In this document: positions 1-8,711 of the stretch, one piece after another
Layout: every line of letters begins with the position of its first letter
Position numbering within the stretch: the first letter of the stretch is position 1
NCBI RefSeq assembly: GCF_023283985.1
Contig: NZ_JAKIKU010000006.1
Coordinates: forward strand, 1 to 64,000
DNA: 64,000 nt
From: Shewanella electrodiphila
GTDB lineage: Bacteria; Pseudomonadota; Gammaproteobacteria; Enterobacterales; Shewanellaceae
Direction: 5' to 3'
Translations under genes and position numbers: made by a program
The notes under the pieces: generated by a model
Told to the model about the DNA's origin: nothing
Databases searched by the model: none
The model's input: only the letters and a program-made list of their open reading frames with translations

Positions 1-31
1 AGCCAAACTGGCAATCTCACTTTCAGAAAAG

Positions 32-107
32 TGGTGGGTCGTGAAGGATTCGAACCTTCGACCAATTGGTTAAAAGCCAACTGCTCTACCAACTGAGCTA
101 ACGACCC
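32..107 (-). tRNA. tRNA-Lys (anticodon UUU)
   Basis: The minus strand folds into a complete 76-nt cloverleaf. The acceptor stem pairs GGGTCGT with ACGACCC, the D-arm contains AGCTCAGTTGGTAGAGC, the anticodon loop is CTTTTAA (anticodon UUU, lysine), and the T-arm contains GGTTCGAATCC. The 3' CCA is encoded. It is transcribed towards the window start, so further tRNA genes may follow outside the window. Confidence 0.97.
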
Positions 108-225
108 ATCTTTGTTAATTAGATTAAGTGAAGACTATAAATAGAGTTCAATCAATCTGTCATCAAAATAAGTTAATCTAACCTGTTTAATGACCCCAGA
201 ACGTCGCTCCGTTCTGAGGGCGCCT

Positions 226-253
226 ATAATACCTTTTTCATCTTCTCATGCAA
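226..253 (-). promoter_or_regulatory. Probable promoter of the tRNA-Lys transcript
   Basis: On the minus strand a -35 TTGCAT (248-253) and a -10 TATTAT (226-231) are separated by 16 bp. They are followed by a GC-rich discriminator (GGCGCC), as is usual for stringently controlled stable-RNA promoters. The transcript would begin about 110 nt before the tRNA. That leader contains a short hairpin, CAGAACG paired with CGTTCTG. Confidence 0.55.
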
Positions 254-324
254 GCGCAATTTATGGTTTTTTTGCCGTTTGCACTAAAAATAAACTAAGA
301 GGCTGTTTTTTGGTTAAATTAGGC

Positions 325-1053
325 TTATAAAGCCGACAGTTGTTGTTGTGCTAGTCGAGCGGAGGCACTATTGGCATATTCTTTTAATACACGGTTATAG
401 AAAGTCTTTGCTGTAGCACTATCACCTTCTTTTTCTGCGATCATGCCTAGCTTGACTAAACTATCACCACGCTTATTAGAATTAGGGTATTTTGTCACTA
501 CAGTATCAAAAGCTTGCTTAGCTTCAGCAAACGTTCCTTTATTAAATAATAACTGACCAAGCCAATAATTAGCATTCGCTGCATAAGTGGAATCTGGGTA
601 TTGTTTAATAAAATCACTGAAGGCAGGAATCGCTTCATCGTATTTTCTTTCTTTCAATACTAAATTAACCGCTTGCTCATAGCTTGCCGTTTCACCTAGC
701 GTCGAGTTTGATGAAGAACCTGTACTTGAATCTGCAACAGTAACGGTTGTTGACGCTGCACTTGCTGATAAATTGGCAATTTCTTCGTAGAGCTGACGTT
801 GACGTTGAAGCATTTGACTAATTTGGTAATCTTGCTGCTCATTAATGCCACGCAAATCGAGAACTTCACGTTGTAATGCATCTAAACGTTGTTGTGCTTC
901 AAATTCAGTTTGTTGTTTCGCTTTAATAATACGCTCTAAACGAGAAATTCGATCATCATTTGACCCACTAGCAATATCTTGTACTGGTGCAGGTGCCGCG
1001 GTGGCGCCTGCAGCTACAAACATTGCAGCAACTAAAACAGCATGTTTCATCAA
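325..1053 (-). CDS. cpoB: Cell division coordinator CpoB (YbgF), periplasmic TPR protein
   Basis: CpoB is the periplasmic partner of TolA that couples outer-membrane constriction to septal peptidoglycan synthesis. The 242-residue product starts with a signal peptide (about 1-20, cleavage after ATAA). A coiled-coil trimerisation segment follows (about 35-95, rich in Q, R, L and E), then a Ser/Thr-rich linker (about 96-122) and three TPR-like repeats (about 123-240; for example a YANANYWLGQL repeat). It is the last gene of the tol-pal operon, 60 bp after pal, the same order as in E. coli. Translation could begin at the first or second Met; only the signal-peptide tip is affected. Confidence 0.93.
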   Translation of the reverse strand: MMKHAVLVAAMFVAAGATAAPAPVQDIASGSNDDRISRLERIIKAKQQTEFEAQQRLDALQREVLDLRGINEQQDYQISQMLQRQRQLYEEIANLSASAASTTVTVADSSTGSSSNSTLGETASYEQAVNLVLKERKYDEAIPAFSDFIKQYPDSTYAANANYWLGQLLFNKGTFAEAKQAFDTVVTKYPNSNKRGDSLVKLGMIAEKEGDSATAKTFYNRVLKEYANSASARLAQQQLSAL

Positions 1054-1067
1054 TAAACTCCTAAACT

Positions 1068-1084
1068 GGCCAGCTAGGCTGGCC
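1068..1084. other. Perfect hairpin between pal and cpoB
   Basis: GGCCAGC-TAG-GCTGGCC is a perfect 7-bp inverted repeat lying in the 60-bp gap between pal and cpoB. No good U-tract follows on the minus strand, so it is more likely an mRNA-stabilising or processing hairpin, or a partial attenuator, than a full terminator. Confidence 0.5.
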
Positions 1085-1113
1085 TTCCGTAAACGTCAGT
1101 TCTTTTAACGTTA

Positions 1114-1665
1114 TTAATAAACTAAAACACCACGACGGTTTTTAGCAAAACCACTTTCTGAGCGAGAAAAATCTAATGGCTTTTCTTCACCATAGCTCAC
1201 TACGCTCATTTGGCTTGCTTGAACGCCCATGCTTTGTAAGTACTTAGCAATGGCTTTGGCACGGCGCTCGCCTAAAGCGATGTTGTACTCAGGCGTACCA
1301 CGCTCATCTGCATGACCCTCAATAAGTACTCGAACGTTTGGGTGTTCAACTAAGTAGTTACCGTGTGCTTGGATAATTGCAGCATTTTCGCTTTGCACTT
1401 CACTGCGGTCGAAGTCAAAGTAAATAATGTTTTGAGCGCGTAATTCTTCTTGCTCAACACGTTGCTGCTCTTCAGGGGTTAAAATAGGTGCAACGCCACC
1501 AGTTTCAACACCACCAGAACCATATTCACCGCCAGTTGTCGTGGTAGTAGTACCACTTGTAGAACCACTCGCGTCAGTTTCAGATTCTGAAGTTGTGCTA
1601 CATGCACCTAATGCCATAACAGGTACAACAACTAACATAGCTTTAAACAACTTATTCAGATTCAT
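1114..1665 (-). CDS. pal: Peptidoglycan-associated lipoprotein Pal
   Basis: Pal anchors the outer membrane to peptidoglycan and is bound by TolB. The 183-residue product has a lipoprotein signal with lipobox LGAC, giving lipidated Cys22. A flexible Ser/Thr/Gly-rich tether follows (about 24-55), then an OmpA-like peptidoglycan-binding domain (about 75-183) starting at NIIYFDFDRSEV and including YNIALGERRAKAIAKYL. It follows tolB by 19 bp in the operon, and length and architecture are normal for the family. The threonine run in the tether (TTTTTTGG) is the only compositional oddity. Confidence 0.97.
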   Translation of the reverse strand: MNLNKLFKAMLVVVPVMALGACSTTSESETDASGSTSGTTTTTTGGEYGSGGVETGGVAPILTPEEQQRVEQEELRAQNIIYFDFDRSEVQSENAAIIQAHGNYLVEHPNVRVLIEGHADERGTPEYNIALGERRAKAIAKYLQSMGVQASQMSVVSYGEEKPLDFSRSESGFAKNRRGVLVY

Positions 1666-1684
1666 GGGTAATCCTTAATTAATT

Positions 1685-3013
1685 TTATAGAAATGGAGAC
1701 CAGGCAGGCGATTTCACTTCGCCTTGGCCCGCTGGTAGTCTTGCTTTAAATCGTCCATCCATAGATACCGCTGCTAACACTTGTTTACCGCGGTAAGTAG
1801 TACCATAGATAACCATGGTTCCATTTGGTGCAATACTCGGTGATTCATCAAGTTGAGTCGAAGTCAGCACTTGCATAAAGCGAGTTTTAAGATCCATTCT
1901 CGCAATATTGTATTTACCATTAGTACGGTTAACAAAAATCATACTACGACCATCTGGAGTAATAGTACCACCTAGGTTCCACTCTCCTTCAAATGTGACG
2001 CGTGATATTTTACCTGTGCTTAATTTTACTTGATATATTTGTGGTTTGCCGCCACGTTCAGACGTAAAAATTAACGATTGACCATCAGGCATCCAAGAAG
2101 CTTCGGTATCAATGGCATAATGATTAGTCACACGTTTTAATGCTCTCGTGGCAATATCAATAACATAGATTTCTGGCTGACCATCTTTAGATAAGGTAAC
2201 AGCAAGTTTTTTACCATCTGGAGAAAAGCTAGGTGCACCATTAATGCCATTATGAGAGCTAACTTTTACTCGCTCTTGGGTATAAATATCCTGAACAAAA
2301 ATTTCCGCTTTACGGTTTTCAAAACTCACATAAGCTAAACGACGGCCATCAGGTGACCAAGCAGGTGACATTAAAGGTTCAGGAGAACGTAGCAACATTT
2401 GCTCGTTATACCCGTCATAATCAGAAATCATCAAATGATATGGTGATTTTTCACCTTGTTTGACAACAACGTAAGCAACTCGACTTAAGAAAGCACCACG
2501 AATGCCTGTGAGTTTCTCATAAACGATGTCGCTGATACGGTGACCATATTGTCTAAACTGTGCTTCACTAATGACAGTTTCACGACTTTCCAGCAATAAA
2601 TCGCTTGATGGCATTGGACCTTTATCAGTTTGCAGTTGAGCTTTCACTAAATCAATCAGATCGAAGCTAACTAAATATTGATTAGTACCATATGGTTTTA
2701 TCGAGCCGACTAATAACGCTTCTGATTCAGTATCGCCCCAACCTGTCGCAACAAACTCTTTAACAGTACTAATATTGGCCTGTGGTAACCCACGTGCATC
2801 AAGTGGGCTAAAAGTACCACTTCTAGCTAAATCGCTATTCACGACATCACTGATCTGCTCTGGTGCTGGCCCTGTTCCCTGCCAAACAAAAGGCATAATC
2901 GCGATGGGTCTTGCGGCGTCAACCCCTTCAGTAATAACAATATCTAATGCTGCGTTAGCGGTAGTACTGGTGAAAAGTACCAATATCGTTAACCATTTTG
3001 CCAAAATCTTCAT
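1685..3013 (-). CDS. tolB: Tol-Pal system beta-propeller protein TolB
   Basis: TolB is the periplasmic beta-propeller that shuttles between Pal and TolA. The 442-residue product has a Sec signal peptide (about 1-21, ending TTANA), an N-terminal alpha/beta domain (about 23-165) and a C-terminal six-bladed PD40 propeller. At least five blades are marked by SPDG-type motifs: [48 protein letters not shown] and [10 protein letters not shown]. It lies 9 bp after tolA and 19 bp before pal. Length matches family members, which are about 430-450 residues. Confidence 0.97.
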   Translation of the reverse strand: MKILAKWLTILVLFTSTTANAALDIVITEGVDAARPIAIMPFVWQGTGPAPEQISDVVNSDLARSGTFSPLDARGLPQANISTVKEFVATGWGDTESEALLVGSIKPYGTNQYLVSFDLIDLVKAQLQTDKGPMPSSDLLLESRETVISEAQFRQYGHRISDIVYEKLTGIRGAFLSRVAYVVVKQGEKSPYHLMISDYDGYNEQMLLRSPEPLMSPAWSPDGRRLAYVSFENRKAEIFVQDIYTQERVKVSSHNGINGAPSFSPDGKKLAVTLSKDGQPEIYVIDIATRALKRVTNHYAIDTEASWMPDGQSLIFTSERGGKPQIYQVKLSTGKISRVTFEGEWNLGGTITPDGRSMIFVNRTNGKYNIARMDLKTRFMQVLTSTQLDESPSIAPNGTMVIYGTTYRGKQVLAAVSMDGRFKARLPAGQGEVKSPAWSPFL

Positions 3014-3022
3014 GTGACTCCT

Positions 3023-3958
3023 TTAATTAAATTCCGGTGATACGGTTAAATTAATTTCTTTCATTTTTTCATAGACATCTGGTTCAGAAGAAACCGGTAA
3101 ACGTCCAGCGTTGTTAATTGCAGCCTTCGCCGCACGGCAAACCACAGGATCACCGCTTACAGTTTTACTCGAAGTAACAAAGCCATCTTTAGCCAAGCGA
3201 ACATTGACTACGCAACTTTTTCCTCGCATTGACTCATCAACAATTAATCGTCGCTGTATCGCAGATGTAATCATAGCGGTATATTTATTGACTTCACTTA
3301 CAACCTGTCTGCTACGAGCAGCTGATACCGCCACTTGCTCGGCAGCCATAGCTTCCGCCATTTCACGCTCTTGACGAGCACGTTCCGCTTCTTCAGCCTT
3401 ACGCTTTCTTTCAGCTTCTTCTTTACGTTTACGCTCATCTTCACGTTTTTTAGCCGCAGCAGCAGCTTCCGCTTTACGTTTTTCAGCGGCTTTTTTCTCA
3501 GCAGCTTGACGTTCAGCTTCTTGCTTTTTACGTAAATCTGCAGCTTTTTGTGCCTTAGCTTTTTCTTCTGCTTCTTTAAGCTTGGCTGCTTTGGCTGCGT
3601 TATTCGCTTTGAGTGTTTCTTGCTCTTTTAACTTTCGCTGATTTTCAAGCTGTTTAATACGCTCTTGCTCTTTACGTACTTCATCTTTCGCTTTGCGGGC
3701 TTGTCTATCTAGCTCTGCTTGACGCTCTCGCTCCAATTGCTGAGCATCAGCGCGTTGCTTCTTCAATTTTTCCGCATGTTCGTTAATACGTTGCTGATCA
3801 ACCACCACTGCTTGCACTATTGGCTCAGATTGCTGTGCTTGTGGTAAATGCTTTGGTTTATCATCAAAGCTAATGCCTAATGCTAACGCCACAATCACAC
3901 CGACATGAACACCAGCAGAAATGGTAATGGGTAAGGTTAATTTAGATTTAGCAGTCAC
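3023..3958 (-). CDS. tolA: Cell envelope integrity protein TolA
   Basis: TolA is the inner-membrane protein that spans the periplasm and transmits proton-motive energy from TolQR to TolB/Pal. The 311-residue product has one N-terminal membrane helix (about 9-27, with a conserved Ser/His pair in SAGVHVGV). A very long Lys/Ala/Glu/Arg helix follows (about 55-205, the low-complexity domain II), then a compact C-terminal domain III (about 215-311). Domain III keeps a Cys pair (near SCVVNVRL and VVCRAAKAA). It starts 4 bp after the tolR stop. Alternative ORFs over the low-complexity region are artefacts of that composition. Confidence 0.95.
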   Translation of the reverse strand: MTAKSKLTLPITISAGVHVGVIVALALGISFDDKPKHLPQAQQSEPIVQAVVVDQQRINEHAEKLKKQRADAQQLERERQAELDRQARKAKDEVRKEQERIKQLENQRKLKEQETLKANNAAKAAKLKEAEEKAKAQKAADLRKKQEAERQAAEKKAAEKRKAEAAAAAKKREDERKRKEEAERKRKAEEAERARQEREMAEAMAAEQVAVSAARSRQVVSEVNKYTAMITSAIQRRLIVDESMRGKSCVVNVRLAKDGFVTSSKTVSGDPVVCRAAKAAINNAGRLPVSSEPDVYEKMKEINLTVSPEFN

Positions 3959-3962
3959 TAAA

Positions 3963-4388
3963 TTACTCCTTAGGTGAATCAGTCATTAAGCCAACAGCTG
4001 GCACACCTGCGCCTTGCAAGCTGACCATTAACTGAATCACATTTTCATATGGAATTCGGCGATCTGCTTTAACAACCACAGGTCTTTCAGGTTCAAGCAA
4101 TATCATTGCCCCAACTTGAATTGATATTTCATCCAATGAAAGTGGATCGTCATTTGAGCCACTGCCCACATTTAAGAAGTACTCACCAAATTCGTCTATC
4201 GACGCGACAATCGGTGGCTTACTTTCAGCAGGCAAAGGCTCTGCTTCACCTTGAGGTAATTCAACTTTGACACCTTGAGAAACAATAGGCGCGGTAACCA
4301 TAAATATGATCAGCAGCACCAACATGACATCAATATAAGGTACAACATTGATTTCGGCGACCGGACGACGGCGCTTACGTTGATACAT
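3963..4388 (-). CDS. tolR: Tol-Pal proton-channel subunit TolR
   Basis: TolR is the ExbD-family subunit of the TolQ-TolR proton-driven motor. The 141-residue protein has a basic cytoplasmic tip (RKRRR), one transmembrane helix (about 17-36) carrying the essential protonatable Asp20 in YIDVMLVLL, and a periplasmic domain. Its ATG overlaps the tolQ stop by one base, indicating translational coupling. Length agrees with the 142 residues of E. coli TolR. Confidence 0.96.
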   Translation of the reverse strand: MYQRKRRRPVAEINVVPYIDVMLVLLIIFMVTAPIVSQGVKVELPQGEAEPLPAESKPPIVASIDEFGEYFLNVGSGSNDDPLSLDEISIQVGAMILLEPERPVVVKADRRIPYENVIQLMVSLQGAGVPAVGLMTDSPKE

Positions 4389-5077
4389 TACACCGCTTCC
4401 TTCTCACTGTAGGCTTGGCGTTGCAATATGTTAGAGAACTCTTCCATAAAGTTAACGTGTGCCATTTCAATCTTTTCAACTTGTGTAGAGAAACGGTTAT
4501 AACCAATTACTGCAGGAATAGCAGCAAACAAGCCCATGGCTGTCGCAATCAAAGCTTCAGCAATACCTGGAGCAACCATTGTTAAAGTCGCATTTTCAAC
4601 AGCGCCAAGTGCAATGAATGAGTTCATGATGCCCCATACTGTTCCAAACAAGCCAATGTATGGGCTAGTAGAACCAATGGTAGCGAGTAAAGGAAGGTGA
4701 GTTTCTAAGCGCTCAACTTCACGGGATAAACTCACTCGCATAGCGCGCGTTGTTCCGTCCATGACAGCTTCGGGTGACTTACTATTAGCCTGACTTAAAC
4801 GAGAATACTCTTTAAAGCCTGCGACAAATAAGGCTTCAAGACCTGAAACCCCTTCATTTCGAGCGGACAATTCTTTATACAATTTATTTAAATCTACACC
4901 AGACCAAAACGTATCTTCAAACTTCACTGATTTAGCGCGTGCACTATTAAGTAACTTGCGGCGCTGAATAATCACAGCCCATGAGGCGATAGATAAGCAT
5001 AATAAAGTTAGCATCACTAACTTAACGAGAACACTTGCCTCTAAAAAAAGACCGATAAAAGAAATTTCAGCTTGCAC
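4388..5077 (-). CDS. tolQ: Tol-Pal proton-channel subunit TolQ
   Basis: TolQ is the ExbB/MotA-family membrane subunit that forms the proton channel with TolR. I place the start at the GTG at 5077, giving 229 residues beginning VQAEISFIG. A GGAG ribosome site lies 7 nt upstream, while a TTG 18 bp further upstream has no such site. The GTG overlaps the ybgC stop by 11 bp. Three membrane segments are visible: about 6-28, a second containing SPYIGLFGTVWGIM, and a third containing IAEALIATAMGLFAAIPAV. The last two carry the usual small-residue and Thr pattern that lines the channel. Confidence 0.95.
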   Translation of the reverse strand: MQAEISFIGLFLEASVLVKLVMLTLLCLSIASWAVIIQRRKLLNSARAKSVKFEDTFWSGVDLNKLYKELSARNEGVSGLEALFVAGFKEYSRLSQANSKSPEAVMDGTTRAMRVSLSREVERLETHLPLLATIGSTSPYIGLFGTVWGIMNSFIALGAVENATLTMVAPGIAEALIATAMGLFAAIPAVIGYNRFSTQVEKIEMAHVNFMEEFSNILQRQAYSEKEAV

Positions 5078-5465
5078 GATTAAACTCCTGCACAATATTT
5101 AATGGGATAGCTCTTGGTCGCATACGTGATAACGCGATACAAGCGACAATAATAGTGCCTTCACAATAACAGTCGCCTTTATCATCAAGCAAACGCTGCT
5201 TAAATACCAAAGAGGCTTTTTTCAATTCTACGACCTTTGACTCAACAAATAAGTTCTGTTCAAACCTTGCTGCAATACGAAAATCTAATTCAGCATGCTT
5301 AACAACAAAAGCAATATCTTCTGCTAACAGTTTACTTTGTACGATTCCCATGGACTTAAGCCACTCTGTACGGGCACGTTCAAAGAAATTTAAGTAGTTA
5401 GAATGATAAACTACCCCACCAGCATCGGTGTCTTCATAATAAATAGAAATAGGCCATGTAAACAT
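5067..5465 (-). CDS. ybgC: Tol-Pal system-associated acyl-CoA thioesterase YbgC
   Basis: This is a hotdog-fold thioesterase of the 4-hydroxybenzoyl-CoA thioesterase type, 132 residues long. The signature YYEDTDAGGVVYHSNYL near the N-terminus contains the catalytic Asp (D16), followed by FFERARTEWL. It acts on short-chain acyl-CoA or acyl-ACP and its link to Tol-Pal is conserved by gene order, though its cellular role is still debated. It is the first gene of the operon here and its 3' end contains the start of tolQ. Confidence 0.94.
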   Translation of the reverse strand: MFTWPISIYYEDTDAGGVVYHSNYLNFFERARTEWLKSMGIVQSKLLAEDIAFVVKHAELDFRIAARFEQNLFVESKVVELKKASLVFKQRLLDDKGDCYCEGTIIVACIALSRMRPRAIPLNIVQEFNRAS

Positions 5466-5504
5466 AATAAGCGATTGTGAATTTTGCGTAATAAAAGATG
5501 GCTT

Positions 5505-5533
5505 ACTATACCGAGTACCACAACGCTTGTGAA
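5505..5533 (-). promoter_or_regulatory. Candidate promoter of the ybgC-tol-pal operon
   Basis: On the minus strand TTCACA (5528-5533) and TATAGT (5505-5510) are separated by exactly 17 bp and lie about 40 bp upstream of the ybgC ATG. This is a sigma-70 match by eye only. No regulator site was recognised. Confidence 0.45.
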
Positions 5534-6596
5534 CAAAATGACTGGGTAAAGCAGGCTTTATTTTATGGTTCGATGCTTAATTTGCCATTAAAAAACCCCT
5601 TTTGCAGGCATAAGCGTAAGAAATGAAGAAACTTTAATGTTAACCCTTGATATATTTACATTCTATTAACTTATATTGATGCAAGCTTGATTCAAGAATG
5701 GACAAATTATCAGCAACACATTAATTAATCTATCGCTCTATCTCAATCTCCTGCGCCATTCAGCCCACCCAAATATCCATGGGTATACTTATAAATACTA
5801 ATCATGACAACAAGGCAGATCTTTAGACCATGTTTTCGATGGCGATTTATACAGGTTTTCATACATTAGAAACTGGGGGTTCCAGCAAGCTTGAGCTTTC
5901 AGGTGACGTAATCAATATTGGTATTTAGCAAAATCAGCTTCGAGTTCTCTATACTTACTATTGAAAGTAGCTTTTTTAAAGTCGCTTTCTTTAAGTAGCT
6001 TTCTATTTAAGAAGCATTCTATTTAACAAGCTTCGAATATAAGCAACTCTGCGTGTAAGTCGCTTGGAGTAGAAGTAACTTTGTATGTACCTAGCTTTGG
6101 ATATATAGAATATCAGTTTGGATAAGTTAATTTATTGCTTTTATCGATAATAAACTCGTGCTTCCTCGTAAATAGCGATGCTACCAACACAGATAAAATC
6201 AGCCCTCTGAATCAAGAATTAACGGCAACTGAATATTTAGTAAGCAAATTCATTGTTAAACAGTCAAAACGAACTGACATTATTCGCTTTGATAACTTAT
6301 CCAATATTGAACAGCCTAATCAATTAGTGATCTCTATCACCATTTCAACCAACGCCCCTAATTACACAGGCTTTTAAAGTAAATTAAATATCAAAAAATA
6401 TTATCAATCATGCTTGGCACGCTGAGATTTAACAATTGTATATCATAGCTAAAAAGGCAGAATTCGACTAAATATGCACTCAGTACGCTTATAAAGTTTA
6501 TTTTATTCCATTTTGAACACTTTAATGTGATTACGGTAAAAACCCCCTTTAAAAGTTATATTAGTTTTACTAATGATAAACTGAAATTTTTCTAGT
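5534..6596. other. Long gene-poor intergenic stretch
   Basis: About 1.06 kb separates the tol operon from the small RNA candidate. It holds a tandem repeat (listed separately) and two weak open frames. One is a 32-codon frame from 5829 (MFSMAIYTGFHTLETGG...). The other is an 80-codon frame at 6135-6377 with no convincing ribosome site. Neither shows a domain I recognise. The base composition is very AT-rich, and this may be decayed sequence rather than functional genes. Confidence 0.5.
5965..6104. repeat. Degenerate tandem repeat, nine units, mainly 16 bp
   Basis: From 5993 to 6104 seven units follow one another with an exact 16-bp period. They have the approximate consensus AAGTAGCTTTSTATWT, for example AAGTAGCTTTCTATTT, AAGAAGCATTCTATTT, AACAAGCTTCGAATAT and AAGTAACTTTGTATGT. 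Two shorter 14-bp units precede them (5965-5992). The period is not a multiple of three and no ORF covers it. The units have diverged, so the array is old. Confidence 0.8.
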
Positions 6597-6625
6597 TTGT
6601 CAGACTAGAGTAAAATCTCTAATAT
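6597..6625 (+). promoter_or_regulatory. Sigma-70-like promoter for a candidate small RNA
   Basis: TTGTCA (6597-6602) and TAATAT (6620-6625) are separated by 17 bp, a near-consensus spacing and sequence. No coding sequence on this strand follows before the terminator at 6762-6790, so the promoter would drive only a short non-coding transcript. Confidence 0.6.
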
Positions 6626-6631
6626 GCATCT

Positions 6632-6790
6632 TGTTTTCAGGACATAGCTAATTTAGTTATTGAAAACCAAGAACTCCAAGATGATGTACCCCAATACCTC
6701 ATCTTATCCCTGGTTCTTATGCTTGACTTCCTTCCTTGAATTTGTGAATACAAATTGTTTGGCCCGCTTATTTTAAGCGGGCTTTTTTTT
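6632..6790 (+). ncRNA. Candidate small regulatory RNA of about 160 nt
   Basis: Downstream of the promoter the plus strand is almost wholly made of consecutive hairpins. Hairpin 1 (6633-6667) pairs GTTTTCA with TGAAAAC around an inner ATAGCTAA/TTAGTTAT stem. Hairpin 2 (6669-6718) pairs AAGAAC with GTTCTT and AAGATG with CATCTT. Hairpin 3 (6739-6756) is AATTTGT-GAAT-ACAAATT. The last is a perfect Rho-independent terminator, GCCCGCTTA-TTT-TAAGCGGGC plus eight T (6762-6790). A single-stranded pyrimidine run CTTCCTTCC lies between hairpins 2 and 3 and resembles an anti-Shine-Dalgarno seed. I do not recognise the family. It converges with motY, which has its own terminator, so the plus-strand terminator is not needed for motY. 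An untranslated remnant is the alternative. Confidence 0.6.
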
Positions 6791-6842
6791 ATCTAAAATT
6801 TAGCATTTACAAAATCTCAAATAATCACTTTTTGATAGGCAT

Positions 6843-6874
6843 AAAAAATGGCTTAGCTGGGTTTGCTAAACCAT
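6843..6874 (-). terminator. Rho-independent terminator of motY
   Basis: On the minus strand a 10-bp stem (ATGGTTTAGC with GCTAAGCCAT, one G-U pair) is followed by TTTTTT. It sits 90 bp after the motY stop. Confidence 0.75.
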
Positions 6875-6963
6875 GATCATACTTAGATATTTTATATTGT
6901 TTTTTAAGTAAAGTGACTTGGGGAACTTTCAAATAATAAATCAGCCAAATCTCATCAGCAAGA

Positions 6964-7833
6964 TTAAATGCTTTTTGATATTTTTATCACAACACGGCGA
7001 TTTCGCGCTCTTTCTTCAACAAGGTTATTTGAAGCGACATGTCGCCTTTCGCCATGGCCTGTTTTATGAATACGGCTTTCTTCAATGCCGCTGGCAACGA
7101 GTAAGTCGGCAACAGAGTCTGCACGACGCTCAGATACTCTTTGGTTTATTGAGCGTCCACCATAACTATCTGTATATGCATCAACAAAGATTAATTCAAC
7201 ATCAGAGTCATAGGATAAGTACTCTTGGACACGATTAAGTTGCTGTTTAGAAAAACGGGTTAAGTTAGTTCCGCCTTCCTCGTAATTTAACACGGTAAAA
7301 GCGATATCATCAAAACCATAAGGTAATAAGGTTGATAGGCATGAACGAAATTGTCTGTATTGACCACCAAAATTTGCAGCCGACAAGCCGACAGCGACTT
7401 TATCATTTTGATTATACCAATCAGCATAGTAAAACGTCGGTTGCATACCTTTACTTAGCTCAGACAGCATAGACCAAGCTGCTTGTTTAGGTACTTCACC
7501 ATTAAACTGCTTTTGATACTTAAGTTTGGTAATAGCTTTCTCATTAACCCCTGGACGCCATTGAGGCGCTTTGCTGATTAATTCAGCATTTGTCACTTGA
7601 TCAGGCTTGTTCCACATATCGAGGGTAAAGTTAAGGTTTAAGTCTTTACCTGCTCGACTCGTAAACACAGCCTTACCATAATCAGGAATATCATGCTCTA
7701 AGCGGCATTCAATTGGGCTGTTTTGGCTGATGCGCCACATTGAGTCGTCTAGAGACGCAACATAGTGTTGTAGATCAGCTTGTGCTGAACATACAAAGCC
7801 TAAGCTCGATAAAAGAATTGCTTTACGCCACAT
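6964..7833 (-). CDS. motY: Sodium-driven flagellar motor protein MotY
   Basis: MotY forms the T-ring with MotX around the basal body of Na+-driven polar flagella and anchors the PomAB stator. I choose the ATG at 7833 (289 residues, starting MWRKAILLS) because AGGG lies 7 nt upstream; an in-frame GTG at 7857 has no ribosome site. It has a signal peptide (cleavage near AQA-DLQHY), a unique N-terminal domain with a Cys in PIECRLEHD, and a C-terminal OmpA-like peptidoglycan-binding domain (VELIFVDAYTDSYG, NQRVSERRADSV, HGERRHVASN). No other flagellar genes are nearby, which is usual for motY. Confidence 0.9.
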   Translation of the reverse strand: MWRKAILLSSLGFVCSAQADLQHYVASLDDSMWRISQNSPIECRLEHDIPDYGKAVFTSRAGKDLNLNFTLDMWNKPDQVTNAELISKAPQWRPGVNEKAITKLKYQKQFNGEVPKQAAWSMLSELSKGMQPTFYYADWYNQNDKVAVGLSAANFGGQYRQFRSCLSTLLPYGFDDIAFTVLNYEEGGTNLTRFSKQQLNRVQEYLSYDSDVELIFVDAYTDSYGGRSINQRVSERRADSVADLLVASGIEESRIHKTGHGERRHVASNNLVEERARNRRVVIKISKSI

Positions 7834-7971
7834 AAAAACACCCTGTTTGATGGTCACAATTCTATATCGGCATAGTTTTATTATTCTTTAGCAGAGAAAT
7901 CACACAATCAAACATGACACTTGGCCACAGTTTTAGCATAATAGCCGACATATTAGAGAATGAGGTTTTTA

Positions 7972-8649
7972 ATGAGCGATATCTGCGACGCAAACAAATT
8001 CAAACACCGCTTTAGAGGCTACTTTCCAGTTGTTATCGATGTCGAAACAGCAGGATTCAATGCCGCAACTGATGCGTTGCTAGAAATAGCGGTCACCACC
8101 CTTAAAATGAATGCCGATGGCTTTATCGAGTTAGATAAAACCCAGCACTTTCATATTGAGCCATTTGAAGGGGCAAACCTTGAGCCTGAAGCATTAGCAT
8201 TTAATGGCATAGATCCAACTAACCCATTACGCGGTGCGGTTGATGAAAAACAAGCATTCCTAGAAATCTTCAAAAATGTCAAAAAGGCTCAAAAAGCCGC
8301 TGATTGCCACCGCTGTATCATCGTTGCGCATAACGCAGCATTCGATATTGGCTTTATAAATAAAGCGATTGAGCGAAATGATTTGAAACGTTCTCCTTTT
8401 CACCCTTTCGCCACTTTCGATACCGCAACGTTAGCAGGTCTCGCTATCGGACATACTGTACTTGCTAAGGCATGTAAAATGGCAGGTATAGATTTCGATA
8501 ATAAAGAAGCTCACTCAGCTTTATACGATACCGAGCGTACCGCTGAATTATTCTGTTATATCGTCAATAAATGGAAAACATTGGGTGGTTGGCCAATGGT
8601 GAGTGAAGAAGCTGACGAAGTTGAAGTAAAAGAAGACTCAGAAAGCTAA
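7972..8649 (+). CDS. rnt: Ribonuclease T
   Basis: RNase T is a DEDDh 3'-5' exonuclease that trims tRNA, 5S and 23S rRNA ends and the tRNA CCA terminus. The ATG at 7972 (225 residues, [10 protein letters not shown]) is chosen over the one at 7960 because GAGG lies 6 nt upstream. Catalytic motifs are visible: D23-x-E25 in [10 protein letters not shown], the HNAAFDIGF motif, and the [11 protein letters not shown] motif carrying the catalytic His and last Asp. It ends at a bidirectional terminator shared with the peroxiredoxin gene. Confidence 0.95.
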   Translation: MSDICDANKFKHRFRGYFPVVIDVETAGFNAATDALLEIAVTTLKMNADGFIELDKTQHFHIEPFEGANLEPEALAFNGIDPTNPLRGAVDEKQAFLEIFKNVKKAQKAADCHRCIIVAHNAAFDIGFINKAIERNDLKRSPFHPFATFDTATLAGLAIGHTVLAKACKMAGIDFDNKEAHSALYDTERTAELFCYIVNKWKTLGGWPMVSEEADEVEVKEDSES

Positions 8650-8666
8650 TCACAATCTAAAGACAC

Positions 8667-8693
8667 AAAAAAAGCTGCCTAGGCAGCTTTTTT
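8667..8693. terminator. Bidirectional terminator between rnt and the peroxiredoxin gene
   Basis: A perfect palindrome, AAAGCTGCCTAGGCAGCTTT, is flanked by A-tracts and T-tracts on both sides, so it can end transcripts from both convergent genes. Confidence 0.9.
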
Positions 8694-8711
8694 GATTTCT
8701 AACTATCGCTA

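Noticed and set aside
3335..3535. Plus-strand Phe/Ser/Leu-rich open frame opposite tolA
   Set aside because: It is the antisense of the Lys/Ala/Glu-rich tolA helix; composition artefact.
6135..6377. 80-codon open frame upstream of the small RNA candidate
   Set aside because: No ribosome site, no recognisable domain, and composition like the AT-rich flanks; not called as a gene.
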